Shown piece after piece: positions 1-26,533 of a stretch of DNA of 64,000 nt. Location of the stretch: positions 2,144,201 to 2,208,200 of the forward strand of contig CAUJGJ010000313.1 of NCBI GenBank assembly GCA_963170055.1. Reading direction: 5' to 3'. Below the pieces are notes generated by a model. That model saw nothing but the letters and a program-made list of their open reading frames with translations. It was not told the DNA's origin and ran no database searches. The position numbers and the translations under genes are program-made. Within the stretch, counting starts at the first letter, position 1; every line of letters begins with the position of its first letter. The DNA is from Halisarca cf. caerulea. Lineage: Eukaryota > Porifera > Demospongiae > Chondrillida > Halisarcidae.

Positions 1-86
1 GAGTACATGAGCTGTGCACTGTATGTACATATGTATTATATATTTATTTATGTATGTACAGTATGTACTCGTACTGTCTTGCTCAG

Positions 87-1236
87 GAACCTGTGGTGAG
101 GTGGAGGATGGTGCTCCAATGATGATATTAGAGCTCATGCCATATGGTGATCTCAAGAGCTTTCTCTCAAAGCAAAAGTAAACTGCAAATTGCATGTGTT
201 TTTTACTGTTCATATTGTTATTTTGTTGTTCACTGCCTCTTTAGGGAGGACTCAGCACTAGTGACTAGTGTGTGTGAATTTGAAGTGTACCATATTGCTG
301 CCGATGTGAGTGTGCCTGTGATGGTGGTAGTGGTGGTACAATGTAGAAAGTCTATGTACAATGCATTTGAACTGCATGCATCCCAGCAAGGAATTCCTTT
401 ATCCCTATTCTCCTAACAGATTGCATCAGCTCTTGCTTTCTTAGCTGAGAGTAAATATGTACACAGAGATATAGCTGCACGCAACTGTCTAGGTATGTTT
501 GGTGGAGCGCAGGCCACGATGCATCTTACACATTCAGTATAATATGTACGTATTGTAGTACGGATACGGAAGCTTATTTGGCCTTTAGCCAAGAGGCTAC
601 TACTCTAGGCACCCAGTAGTAACTTAGTGAGTAGTAATAACTTTTACCTTCCCATTTCGTATGTATGCCTATTGGCATACAGTGCAACCTTGTAAAGCCC
701 CCCTTCCCCCCCCCCCCCCCCCCCCCCCCCCAAAGTTCCATGAACATCTTCAATTTGCTCCTGTTGTGGAATTTATTCAGGTTACACGGACAAGCCCAGT
801 ATGTATGTTACATGCATTTGACGGGTAGCGAGGAGTAATCTTTGTATATTTTTTGGCAGAGTTTCTTTAGTCGTATTGTTTCACGAAATGCATTGCTTTA
901 TGTTTGTGCATGTCACTAACCAATGCTACTAAATGCTTTATGGTGTTTCTTGTTGCAGTTGGAGAAAACTTGCGAGTGAAGTTGGCAGACTTTGGTCTTG
1001 CACGTCCTGTGCATGAGAATGACTGCTATACATTGCATGGTCCTGCTCAGCTCCCACTGAGGTGGATGGCACCTGAATCAATCATTTATGGACTATTCTC
1101 CACAAAGTCAGATGTATGGTACGTACGTATGTGTTGTGGGTCAATGCATGGACAAGCCTATTTACAGTACTTACACATATGCATATATGCACACACGCGC
1201 ACACACACATGCACACATACACACACACATACACAC

Positions 1237-1309
<73 letters not shown>

Positions 1310-2227
1310 ACACACGCACAAACAAACTATTGAAATGGGTATATATGTAAACTGGTTTGTACTTGCCATTAAAGTACAATGCAAACTTTACATAGGTTGC
1401 ATCTTCGCTTTACAGCTTTCATCACAGCCTTATGTTTGTTGTACCTGCCACAATGGCCATCAAATCATCGTGCACTTCTACTTGTAGGTCATTTGGGGTT
1501 CTCCTTTATGAAGTAGTGACTTTTGGTGAAAAACCTTACAATGATTATGAAGTGAAAGAGATTGTGGATTCTGCCAAAAATGGAGTTTTGAAACTACCAA
1601 GGTATTGAAATTTTGAGTCCTTATAATTGAAAGTTTTATGTTGTAGGTGGATATTAATGCAACAGTACAGTACAGTTACATCTTTTTTGTTAGTATGTAG
1701 ATATGTATGTAGATTGTTCATATCACATTGTCATCTCTACATGCAAATATACTGAACAACTACACAGTCATGATATACAGTGAGACCTCACTTATCCGCA
1801 CCTCAGATATCCAGTTACCTCACCTTCCGCAGTAGTTTTTATTGGAACAAATCTGCAATAATCCTACTGTACACTATACTACTGCTCCCTCAGTTATCCA
1901 GTTCCCTCACTTTATCTGCAAATTTCATCCAGAACGGATGTGTGCGGATAAGTGAGGTCTGACTGTATACATATCTGTACATAGTTGCTCTTGTCTGCTG
2001 GTTTAAGGGCAACTATATACATAGTACTGTACGTATGTGTGAAGTTGAAATGTATCTCCCCACCATTTAGACCAGAGACATGTCCTGAACTTCTGTACTC
2101 GATCATGAGGCAGTGTCAGGAACACAAAGCAGACTACCGTCCAGAATTCCTTGCCATTCGCCAAATGTTGACTAGAGAAAGAGCAAAAAGTAAGAGCAGC
2201 AGAATAGGAACGAAGATCAATATATAA
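87..2227 (+). CDS. Receptor tyrosine kinase, C-terminal catalytic half (5' end outside window)
   Basis: Six exons join in phase: 87-177, 245-305, 420-492, 959-1118, 1488-1601 and 2071-2227, all with GT-AG introns; the window starts inside the preceding intron. In order the protein shows the hinge region (LELMPYGDLKSFL), a catalytic loop HRDIAARN, the DFGLAR magnesium motif, an activation segment with one tyrosine (DCYTLHGPAQLPLRWMAPES), the SDVWSFGVLLYEV helix and the C-lobe ending near QMLTRERA. HRDIAARN and RWMAPES are signatures of receptor-type tyrosine kinases, so it should phosphorylate substrate tyrosines at the plasma membrane. The tail after the kinase domain is only about 15 residues and has no tyrosine. 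The extracellular and transmembrane parts lie upstream and cannot be read, so the RTK subfamily is not assigned. A (CA)n tract sits in the intron after exon 4 and a TIR element in the last intron. Confidence 0.9.
698..731. repeat. Poly-C homopolymer in an RTK intron
   Basis: A run of cytosines broken by two thymines near its left end, inside the intron between the catalytic-loop and DFG exons. It is a simple repeat whose length is likely to vary. Confidence 0.85.
1187..1320. repeat. (CA)n microsatellite in an RTK intron
   Basis: About 130 bp of CA dinucleotides with interruptions, just after the donor at 1119. The long His/Thr and Cys/Val reading frames here on both strands are produced by the repeat and are not genes. 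Confidence 0.95.
1778..1965. mobile_element. 188-bp TIR element (Tc1/mariner- or pogo-like MITE), copy 1
   Basis: It begins CAGTGAGACCTCACTTATCC and ends in the near-exact inverted complement (GGATAAGTGAGGTCTGACTG), flanked on both sides by TA. A TA target duplication and a CAGT terminus are typical of non-autonomous Tc1/mariner/pogo elements. It has no coding capacity. A diverged relative lies at 6412-6601. It sits in the last intron of the kinase gene. Confidence 0.8.
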
Positions 2228-2985
2228 GCATTTATATTTGCTCTCAAGTGTGTGCTACCAACAGTCCAATTACTTGTCTGTCTGTGGTACTGCTTATCAT
2301 TGTATCTGTGGTGTTCAATTTCCCTCAAGATTTACTCCTTGACTGAACACTTCCACCTTGTTACATGCCATGTGTACAGTATATTTTAAGTAAATTGTAA
2401 TTGACAATGTCCTTTCATCTGACACATACAATAGAGTTTTTTTATTTAATTGCATAGTATTCATTTGGTTTTTTGCATGTATTGTACTGAAGTTTAGCGA
2501 AGTATACAACTGCACAGGAATTATTATGTGTTTGCTGTATTACAATCTCATTCTAAGGGTGACATATTGCATGCATGGAATTCAACCTGTGCTGTAGCAT
2601 GCAGCTGGCTAGCTGTTGGTGACAAGTGACTGCAGGTTGAAAACTCTAATAGTGCAACTTCTGATATGATGGACTCCATCCCTGAAATATGGAGTGTTTT
2701 GCAAACCACACTAAGGACACAGCTATATTTTCTATTTTAATTCCTCTCTATTATTATAGTTGCGTGCAGTACAATTAATGCATGGAGCAAGTATACAGGG
2801 CAATACAACCCTGCATGCACTTTTCTTACCAAACCTCAAAAGTACATTGTCAATTAGAGCTCCATGGACTATTGTCATGGATGGAAGGATATTGTAACAG
2901 CTAGTAAGCAAGGTACAACGTTGAGATGGCCCGGCCTCACCACTTTTGGATATATAGCTTATTCCTTGATATTGAATGCCCCATA
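2228..2985. other. Intergenic sequence downstream of the RTK
   Basis: AT-rich sequence with no convincing exon on either strand. It should contain the 3' UTR and polyadenylation site of the kinase gene, but I could not place the cleavage site with confidence. Confidence 0.6.
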
Positions 2986-4627
2986 TACATCAGGGTTTAT
3001 CTGCATGTTTTTTCCCCAAAAAATATGCAGCCTTAATTCTTTTTTGTGAATGAACACTGTCATTAATTGATCACGAATCCATTATATATGCAGGGTATAA
3101 TTTGCCAAAAAATGCTTTTATAATATAGATGTCATTACTAGCTTGTATTAATCAATCTTGCATCCATTGGTAAGTATGTTTATTTAGCAATTACTTTGAA
3201 TACATGTAACAAAATTTAAAGAGTTCTAATGTAAATTGCATGATTTAGCTTTGCATGCTCCAAACAGCATGTATAGCATATGCATTCATACAAGGAGGGG
3301 GGCACAGGATCCCTTGAAGTTTTATCCTATATATAGCTACTGTATAATACACATGCACAGTTGCAACAGACTGATCTGCACTGTATTCAGAAACAGCCTG
3401 AGTGGTGTAAAACAGCCTCATTTATCATCTTCTGAGGCATAAAAGCTAAAAATTTTCCTGGCCGTGGGGACCATACCCCCAGACCTAGCTTAGACCACTA
3501 TCATTCTACATACATATCTTCCCCTCATTGCATCACTATACTTTAATTGTCATGCCTGGCCCCTCTTCATCATTATTCTGAAATAAATCTTGATGTGAAT
3601 GCGGCATGCATGAGTGTAATTTTGCATAATTATCATTAATTGAATACACATGCATGTGTACATACATATACGCCTACAGATACGCAGGTTTGATTCCCCC
3701 TAAAAAATTGACCTATATATAGGGTAAAACCCTATATACATATAATATTATGTATATATATAGATAGATAGATAGATAGATAGATATATAGGTCAATTTT
3801 GGGGGGGGGGGGGAACCCGCACATCTAGCTGTTTATACGTATGTATTGACACACACGCGGCACCACACGGTGCATACTATTCAATGATATTAAAACCCCC
3901 ACTCATGCATGCAGCATATCAGGTTTTCTAGCAGAATAATGATGAAGACGAGGCATGCATGCAATGGCAAAGTATAGTGATGTATGTAATGGGGGCAGAT
4001 ATGTATGTGGAATGATAGTAGTCTAAGCTAGGGGGGTCTGGGGATATGCTCGATCCCCACAAAAAATTTTTAGTTTTTATGCCTCAGAAGGTGATAAGAG
4101 GCTGTTTTAAGCCACTTAAGCTGTTTCTGAATACAGTCCACAGGTCAGTCTGTTGCAACTGTGCATGTGTGTTATAGCTAGGATAAAATTTCAAGGGAGA
4201 GATATACTCACTGTGCCCCCTCCCTCTAGAAGAAACCCTGCTGCAGCAGTGCACATGCATGTGCAAATATGCACAAGTACCTATAATGAATAAATCCTTA
4301 CACGAAGGCTTGTGCCATGCTGTTGGAACACAGCTAAACCATATACAATTTACATTAGAACTCCTAAATTTTGGCACATGCATTAAATGTAATTGCCAAA
4401 TAAACATACTTACCAATGGACTCAAGATTGATTAATAATACAAGCTATTAATGATATGAGCATTCTTGGCAAATTTTATAAATTTGCCAAGAATGCTCAT
4501 ATCCCCTTTATAAATGGATTCATGATCAATTCATGACAGTGTTCCTTCACAAAAATTTTCCTTTCTGCTTAGGGGGGGGGGGGGGGGGGCATACCCACTA
4601 GCAGGTCCCCCCCACAGATAAAAGCCC

Positions 4628-4629
<2 letters not shown>
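2986..4629. repeat. About 1.6-kb long inverted repeat (foldback structure)
   Basis: The left arm (about 2986-3760) and right arm (about 3785-4629) are reverse complements along nearly their whole length with moderate divergence. Matched landmarks include GAACACTGTC near 3054 with GACAGTGTTC near 4534, CTTCATCATTATTCTG near 3568 with its complement near 3930, and TTGACCTATATA near 3708 with its complement near 3790. The centre is a short AT/GATA-rich spacer around 3745-3785. The right arm holds a nested hairpin at about 4454-4503 whose arms read GAGCATTCTTGGCAAA. No transposase frame is present. It could be a foldback transposon or a tail-to-tail duplication of one repeat. Confidence 0.75.

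Positions 4630-4688
<59 letters not shown>
4629..4688. repeat. (TA)n microsatellite
   Basis: About 60 bp of uninterrupted TA dinucleotide directly abutting the right end of the long inverted repeat. Confidence 0.95.
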
Positions 4689-4692
<4 letters not shown>

Positions 4693-5272
4693 ATTCAATT
4701 CAATGGTCATGATAGGCCAAAATGGCCCCTAGACCCACATATTGTCAAAATGATTGGTATTGAAAAGAACTAGCTTTAAAATCAGAAGTGTATGTTGCGT
4801 GAGCCCAGCATAAAACATATAATATAATATTATATCTTATGTCTATTACATCCAATCAGCTTGATACATGTATAGTGGTAGGTGGGGTTGGATTGTATAA
4901 CTCAGAAGTGGAAAAGATTTGGTTATAGCATGACATACCATACATATAGACATGGTGTTACAATAACTGTAAAAAATATATACTGCTCACAGGGCACATG
5001 TGCAATACACACAACATGCATTATAGAACATAGACATTACTCAAACTGGGAGACACTCATGCAAGCACTGAACTTGCATAGGAGTTAGCAAATCGATGTT
5101 GCTGTCCTTTCTGTATGAATTTAGCGGCTGCAAACAGAAGCTGAGAGTGTTCTGATTTATCAATAAAGATACACTTATGGACCGGTGATAACCATCTGAA
5201 GCTACGTACTAGGCTGGGACACTTAATTAAAAAGTGGACTTTATATACAGTATATATATACTTTATATACTG

Positions 5273-5521
<249 letters not shown>

Positions 5522-6411
5522 GTATATAGACATATATGGTGATGTAGTTTTGATCTCTAGCTGGAATAAGAGGACGTGCAAGAAAGCTGAACCCTTATGT
5601 ACATATGCAATTTTTCTATTGTCCACAACATGCTCTTAGTGTACGTGTTCCCATGCACTTGGGGACAGCTGCAAAATTTGAGGTGTATATTTTTCAACTT
5701 TATAAGCTACTCCTGATTTATCGGTTAAATATGCACAGGGAATTACTTTAATCATGATATTATGTTCAAAGCAGACACAATGTATGAGGTACAAGCAAGT
5801 CGCACCTTGAGTAGCATTAATATTAGTGAATAATTATAATTATAGCAGGCCTGGAGGAAAGTGGTGGGACATCTTGACCTGACCGGTACCCATGGTTATA
5901 ATATAGTAATTCTGATAGTAGCCTATTAAGCTGCATGCATGTAATTGATCATGTATTTTTGAGGTTTGGTAGGGTATAGGGCCATTGTCCTACCTGCCCT
6001 AGGGGTCCCTCCAGCCCTATATAATGTTTAAAATGTTTTCCTTTCCCCACATGCAATCATCTTTCAGAAAGGAAGAGATACAGTTTTATCCCTTGTATAG
6101 GTAGTGCAAACATCATAGGAGAAATCCAGGACTGAGGTCATCAGGTTAAATAGCAACTATTTGGTGGCTTAAAGTTCAAATCACCCAACAATAATATATT
6201 AAAATGAAATAAGACTGACTCAGGGTTAAAGTCCAAAGGTTGAACAATTGGAAAAGTATAGGTACCTCAGTGGCAAAGCAAAAGCAAAATCCAGTGACCA
6301 GACCTTGGACACAGTATATAGGATCCAGAAATTTAACTTTAAGCACACACACACACACCTGCATGATCATGGCACTGCGAGACTAAAAAGTATTTTGTCA
6401 CTTGTACCATA

Positions 6412-6601
6412 GAATCCTCTAACCTCACTTATCCACACCTCAGATATCCAGTTCCCTCATCCTCCACAATAGCTTTTACAGGAACAAATCTGCAATAATC
6501 CTACTGTACACTATACTACTACTCCCTTGTTTATCCAGTTCCCTCTCTTTATCTGTAATTTTATCCAGAATGGATGTGTGCAAATAAGTGAGATCTGACT
6601 G
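6412..6601. mobile_element. TIR element of the 1778-1965 family, copy 2
   Basis: It shares the internal text of the copy at 1778, for example CAATAATCCTACTGTACACT, and its right end (AGTGAGATCTGACTG followed by TA). The left terminus is degenerate (TCTAACCTCACTTATCC). The two copies let substitutions be compared directly. Confidence 0.75.
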
Positions 6602-6609
6602 TAGGTGGA

Positions 6610-6793
6610 GGATAATGAGGGGATATTTGTGGTCATCCTGTTTTCTCTGATCTACCCATAAATTTGCATGCAGATTTGCAGATTTACAGATTTGCACATT
6701 AAAATTAATGTGTATGCAAATTTATAAATCTGCAAATTTTTATATATGGGTAGATTATAAAAAACAGAATGGCCACAATTGTCCCCATATTGG
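6610..6793. repeat. Imperfect inverted repeat, arms about 85 bp
   Basis: Left-arm text such as GATCTACCCATA near 6650 and TTTGCAGATTTACAGATTTG near 6672 is mirrored on the right near 6715-6755, and the outer ends (GGAGGATAAT... and ...TATTGGAGG) also pair. No reading frame is supported. It starts immediately after the TIR element ending at 6601. Confidence 0.65.
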
Positions 6794-8265
6794 AGGATCT
6801 ATGGCAGCTTGTACACGCTGGCCGGAAATGAAGCACCACGTTGACTTTTATATGGCTGCTTACAGAGTATTTCCAGGATCGAATCCTTGTAGTGTTACCG
6901 CAGTCGATCACTGTGGGAGATACACTCCTACATCGTATGTGCATGTGGCAGTCCTAGGGTTGAGGCAGACTCTCACCGTCAGAAAAGATGATCGTGGGAA
7001 TAGGAGAACGAAAAGCTTTTAATATCGTAACGTTCTTCTTGTGCATATCTCAAGGTGGGTTATAGGATCGAATTATCTTTTAGGAGGATCAGAAATATAC
7101 TTAAATCAACTCTTCCAGCTCCGGGGATAAAACGAAATCGCTATCAGCAGCCATATGTTTATATACAACATCCCGTTTCTTTTGTGCTCAACCTATAAAC
7201 AGTTACTATAGAACTTGCTTAGTGAGTACCTGGTTTAGTATATACCCTTATGTTGGATAGTAAGTACTCCTCATTCTGTCCCCTCCTATAGACTCTACAT
7301 GTAGTACATGAATCTCTCCAGATAGTTACAGTACCTCTCGAGAAGATTAGTGATTTTATTTTATCTTGATTTCGAAATTTGATCGCTTGTTTTTAATAAA
7401 CCACCATAATCCACCCATACATGCTTATAGTATGGAGTATCTATGATCTGTCTACTTGTACATAGCGGTTGTAATATGTATATCTAGCACAGTGAGTGCT
7501 CAAAATTATAATACTGAATGCTGAACCCCAAACAGGCTCAAAAACTGTGCAGTATAACCTAGAGCATGGCGAGGGACCTTGCAGCTCCTGCTTGCAGTAT
7601 GAAACCCATGCATATAACAAAGCATGTTGATGTCACATCATGTCCCAGGAGTAGTGACCATACAGCTAGTCTGCCATTACCCACCCTACCTCCATATTTA
7701 TGACATCTTTCATCATCGTCGAATACAGTGGAATACTCTTAATATATGGCATAGCACTTAAAGGAATATTATTATAGATAAAGGAATAAAGTCACTGTAT
7801 TATTTTATATTTCAGATAATGGGATATTTTGGATATAGGAATATTATTTTCCAGTCTGTAAAGGATTCTGGATTAGTTTTGTCCTAATCCCAAGAATGCA
7901 TTGAGCAGGGACCTGTTGTATTTTTTACTAGTAGATAGATGAAGAATTGCAGAAGCATAATATTTGAGGTACCCTTTCCTATAGCATTGTTTGCCTTCAT
8001 GCACCAAAATCTAGTCGTCTGTGAACAGTCAATTCTACCTTTATCTACTAGGCTATATAAAGCCTATTAAAACAAGCCTTTACCCAGTGCATCCAGCATA
8101 GCCTATAGTCTATTGTTATGGGGGTGGGGTGGGGGGGCTCTGCATCTCTACAGTAGGCCCAACAGTGACCACTTGCATATTGCTGTATGAGGAGGTATAA
8201 ATAGTGCATGCTCGCTATACCGATCACAAGAATTACTGCTTTTTTCTCCTTTTCATGATGTTAAG
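6794..8265. other. Intergenic/5' region of the first Ig-FN3 receptor
   Basis: The receptor at 8266 needs an upstream signal-peptide exon, and it should lie here, but no candidate could be chosen. Short open frames around 6800-7022 lack a family match. The stretch 6855-6885 resembles a tRNA B-box with one mismatch, but no tRNA fold is evident. Confidence 0.4.
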
Positions 8266-11977
<3,712 letters not shown>

Positions 11978-12640
11978 TTGTATCTGGTATTACTGTTTGA
12001 CTTGTGTATTACTGCAATCTTCATGTTTTTATTTAGTACTGCTATTATAATTACCTTTACCCAACAAAATTAATGTAAAAATAATGTTTTCATAAAATTC
12101 TATACCCTTTACTATCTGTGTTCAGACCAGTCCACCATGCTAAACACATAATTTTGTGCTGGAGTTCACAAATTTGGTGTGGAAAGCAAGAGTACATGTC
12201 AGAATTATAATAACTATTACCTGCACTTACACATTGTGGTTATCACTGTATAAATTGTGCATATGCATGTGTGCATGGAATCATATATGTTAGGAAAACA
12301 CTAGATATATGCTGGAACCTTCATCTAATACTGTATATGGGTAATATAATTTTAATTTAGGAATGTAATGAGAGGTTAACTGGATGATTGAATGACTCTT
12401 GATCTACATAGTCTTGTATGTATGGTTACCGGAGATTTCAATTATAAAGATGTCAAGATTACAGCTGCACATGGTATGTAAGTATGCAGTATATTATATA
12501 TGCATGCTGCATGTTAGCGCTTATACAAGACTCAGTGTAAGTGCATGTGAAGTGTACACCATGCAGGTGCAATCTAACTTGAATAAACTACTGTTCAACA
12601 TGTATATGAAATTATGTTAAAATTGTATTGATGAGATTAA
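11978..12640. other. Intergenic region 3' of Ig-FN3 receptor 1
   Basis: AT-rich sequence that should contain the 3' UTR of the receptor. No exon or repeat element was recognised. Confidence 0.5.
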
Positions 12641-12649
12641 GTTGTGTCA

Positions 12650-13330
12650 TTGTCATCTTTAGACCAGCTTCAGCTGAGAGTATTTAGATCTTTCTTGGGG
12701 TTTGCAAGATCCCAACCCAGAGCTAGTGTCTCTGTTCATGGAGATGGACTGTTTACCACTGTGCTGGGAGGCAAAAATGAGATGTGTGAGGTTTTGGCAC
12801 AAGATAATGACCCACCCCGACTATGAGAATCGCATCATTTAGAAGAGCAGCTATGGAGGATCTGTCGTTGAATGCAGGCTGCTAGGTTGCCTAGCTGCAG
12901 AAATGCTTCAAATGGGTGGAATAGCTCCCTGGTGAATTGCCAATGTCTGAAGAATATCAATGGCTACCAGTTGAGAAGGGTGCTTAGGAGCATTGTGGAG
13001 AATGTAGTGTCAACAGAGTGGTTCCGTGAGTTGTCTGTAAAGTCTAAACTGATCAAACCTACTTCACAAGATCTTCAATCTTGGTTTGAGCCAGAAGTGC
13101 TGGGTAGTTCGTGATAGAGCTATGAGATCTATGCTGGTGAAACTGAGAGGAGGCACTGCACACTTTGAGATTGAAACAGGCAGATGGTGAGGCATGGAAC
13201 GAGAAGAGAGAGCTTGTCGGGAATGCAGTGTTGGTGAGGTAGAAGATGCATATCACTGGGTAATGACCTGCCCTGCATGGGGAAATCAGCGCCAACCATT
13301 AGAGATCAAATTTATAATTTTAAGGAGATG
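12650..13330 (+). pseudogene. Non-LTR retrotransposon 3' fragment (reverse-transcriptase C-terminus relic)
   Basis: Fragments in several frames read like the end of a LINE ORF2: LDQLQLRVFRSFLGFARSQP near 12660, then GTAHFEIETGRW, CRECSVGEVEDAYHWVM and CPAWGNQRQ near 13150-13300, the usual CxxC...H...C knuckle. Stops and frameshifts show it is dead. A (TTGA)n tract at about 13521-13549 may be its 3' tail. A second relic with the same knuckle lies at 41380-41660. The clade cannot be decided from this fragment. Confidence 0.65.
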
Positions 13331-13734
13331 GAGTTTGAATAAAAGACTGCTTCAAATCTAGACTATGCATGCAAGAATTTTAACACTGCCAAACTATTGT
13401 ATGTCATGTGGTGTGAACGATTTTGAGTGATGAACAGAATACTAGTGTAATATGACCTTTCATATTTGTGCCTCATTGGGTATATGTTGTACCCTAGTGT
13501 TTGTACATGTGTGCAAGTTAAATATTGATTGATTGATTGATTGATTGATGCATTCAGGATTCACTTATAAATGTATACACTTGGCATCAGCAGATCGTGT
13601 AGATAGAGCTATACTCTAAATATTAATAATAAAATGTACATATAGACTACATGCTGAAGTTTATTACACTATAATATATATATAAAATCAATCAATCAAT
13701 CAATCATTATTAATGTGCACACATGTACATCAGA

Positions 13735-13963
13735 CATTAGGGTATATACTCAGCTTGGCAGACCTTCCTGACGTCATTTAAATGGCGGCTGAAGGAAGGG
13801 GAAGGGTCGGCAACGCCAGACTAATTCATACCGTAATTATCGTAGCAAAGTACAGCGTACATGTTAGTTACTGCAGCGGTGTTGTATATAATAGATACAT
13901 TGCAATCCTTTGACCACAACCAACATCCGTCGGAGTGCTCGATTTGCGCGCAGTAGGAGGCTC
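13735..13963 (+). promoter_or_regulatory. Putative promoter/5' UTR of Ig-FN3 receptor 2
   Basis: The segment before the signal-peptide exon is more GC-rich than its surroundings and contains one CRE-like TGACGTCA at about 13769-13776. Promoter function is inferred from position only. Confidence 0.35.
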
Positions 13964-24003
<10,040 letters not shown>

Positions 24004-24817
24004 TATTATTATAGTATTGTTTGCAAGAATGCATTCAAAAATTTTCAACACCAGATCTGTATTAGGTTGCTTACCACATGATTTGCATGATGTACAATTA
24101 ATTTTATTTCTGCATGATGTATGCATGTGCAGCTATCATATATATTATATAGAATTCCCTAATAATTTTTTTCAAATTGTATTGCAGGTTTAAATACGTA
24201 CATGAATGGCATGACAATCTTCCATATATATGTGCCAGCTAGAATTAATGAATGCATGCATGCATGTCGACACATGCATAATATATATGCATGCAGCTTG
24301 CAGGCAAATCAACATGCAGTATATGAAATAAATATGTATAGTGTATAGTCCATGCCACATACATGTAATTCAAATGCACTATAAATTTCAATTTTTAAAA
24401 AAATAATATTGATTGCATGCTTTATTCGAATTCAATAAAACAACTTCATGCAGTTACCCTATATACTTATTATATGGCGGGGTGCATAACATAATATATT
24501 ATATTATGGGTATAAATTTATATCATTTTATGCCAAACACATTTATAGTCATACCATAGGTCATACATGCAATGCGTTGTTATAGTCCATATGCAACTGT
24601 TCAGTTTGGGTTATGTAGCAGTTTACCAGTAGATATGGTGAGCCTTGAATTCATGACGTATACTTCAGGTTTATATAGGTGATGTGACAGCGTTTTATTT
24701 GTAACAGTCAGTACATGTAATAGCAGCTACTCTCTGGCTACCTAGCAGATTATACATGCAGTATAGTGTTGGAGTATCTATAGTCTATAGCTATCTAATT
24801 GGTTCACTGCTGTTAAA
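24004..24817. other. Intergenic region upstream of LSM12
   Basis: Very AT-rich, with ATGCATGC-type runs. No exon was seen. The last 100 bp before 24818 presumably holds the LSM12 promoter, but no specific element is convincing. Confidence 0.5.
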
Positions 24818-26533
24818 ATGGCCGCCAAAACAACACTGCAAGGAAATCGCATCGAATTGTCAACTTGCTATGGACAAGATATTTCGGGAACAGGTGTGGC
24901 TGTTGAGCGTCAGTCAGGATTACTCATTATAAGTAGGTACAAATCTTACATGATGAGTGATGGGGTAGACTAGAATAGTACCCATCTGGCTGGATTCATG
25001 GTTCAGCTAAATCCTAGATACTCCTAAACGTTTCCTCAATTAGACTGTACAGGTGTTCACTGAGTATGCTAACAGTCAGGCCTAATCTCCTCACAGATTT
25101 TGCACGACTTTGACAGGCCCTTTTCTTCTACTGGTTCATCCAAATGGTATTGTGAACGCCATCCTGGAAATCCGTGCCATCTTCGATCATAGATAATGGT
25201 GCTGTGTTAGGTAAACCTAGAAATTTAACTTCACGGTTGTGTTTCTAAGATAACTCCATGAGTAGATGCTTGGTAGTGGTAGTGCTGTTTTACCAGTCGA
25301 AAGTTCTATATGCAAAATGTTACTCCTGCTAACATGTTACTGTCTCCTGTCAACATGTTAACAGTCTCCTGCTACTTTAACTACTGTTTCATTTTCTATG
25401 TTGGAAAGTGGTAGTGCTGCAGCAGTCTCACTCACAGAGCCAGCTCTGTCATTTTAAAGTGGTGGAGGTGGGTTTGGAGTCGAGACCAGTGCTGTAACAC
25501 CCCTGGCTCCAACTACGTACCACAGGCTCTTGGAGTTTGAAAGACATCTAGAATCATCCCTTTACCCATTGCTGCCATCTTGATAGTTTGAAAGCAAGGA
25601 GGCTGTTTTGTATTGCAATTAGCAACTATCAGGTTCAGTAGCTGAGAAATGTGTCAGAATTGGCACAAGTGATTCTAACGGGTTTTAATTTGTAGTTTAG
25701 AATAGTTTTTAAATGTCAAGTAGAATTGGTAGATTAGAGTACATATTTGTAGTAGGTCTGTATATAACTGTTTTCAATTTTTGCAGAATCTCAGAGCTCA
25801 ACTCCTGATTGTCATGACATTCACTTAGTGAATTTATCATATGTTGGCAGCATTCGAGTTGAAGAGCCTTCTGGTGACTCTAGCCTCTCTGTGGCAGAAG
25901 GTGAAGTGGACACTGTGGACCAGATACAGGCCAGATATATAGCAGCCGTAGCTAACGAGAGGAGGAAGGGAATAAATGTATCAGAGGAAGCACAGTGGAT
26001 TTTTGACCAACTGCACAAGATGTTAGTTAATACAATCCTCCCTAAGTGCTTATTGGTACAATCCTCTAGAGCAGCTGCTAGTGCTCATGATGTTTTCGTT
26101 CATTGCTCACTTTGTTCATTTTGTATTGACCTGCTTAGGTGGCTAGGGAATTGTACACAAACTTCCGTAGAAATTTAGAATGCTAACAACTGTAGCTATG
26201 TTTTTAGTGCTAAGTTATGAATTGTCTGTGTTTACTCATCAGTCCTTTCTCACCAGTATATGAGTTGTGTAGTTTTTTGGATCGTTACCATTCTTCATTC
26301 TGTTGATTTTGTAATTTTTATTGTCTCATTGAAAGTTCTTTTGTTGTTGCTGTTGTTGTAGGTACAATAGCTGCCATTGGAATGAGAAAGACATTAGCAT
26401 CCCGGATGTTGGGGTGACCATCAAGCCACCCTACTCCGTAGAAAACTGTGTGGGAGGAGGAGAAGGTCTGCAGAGGGTTAAAAAGATACTGCAGAGACTT
26501 CATGAGGAGCGAAAAATCAAGTCTAAACAGTAA
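24818..26533 (+). CDS. LSM12: LSM12 homologue
   Basis: Three exons, 24818-24932, 25787-26021 and 26362-26533 (TAA), keep phase and give 173 residues, against about 195 in human LSM12. Residues 1-65 form the N-terminal Lsm-like fold (GQDISGTGVAVERQSGLLII, then HDIHLVNLSYVGSIRVEE). The C-terminal half is the conserved anticodon-binding-like domain, with CHWNEKDISIPDVGVTIKPP followed by YSVENC and VKKILQRLHEER. In vertebrates LSM12 partners ataxin-2 in RNA metabolism and binds NAADP for two-pore-channel calcium release; those roles are family knowledge. The ATG at 24818 opens directly into MAAKTT. The stop lies 201 bp before the next gene on the same strand. Confidence 0.93.

Noticed and set aside
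6855..6900. Possible tRNA or tRNA-derived SINE
   Set aside because: Only a B-box-like stretch with one mismatch; no A-box at the right spacing and no cloverleaf could be drawn.
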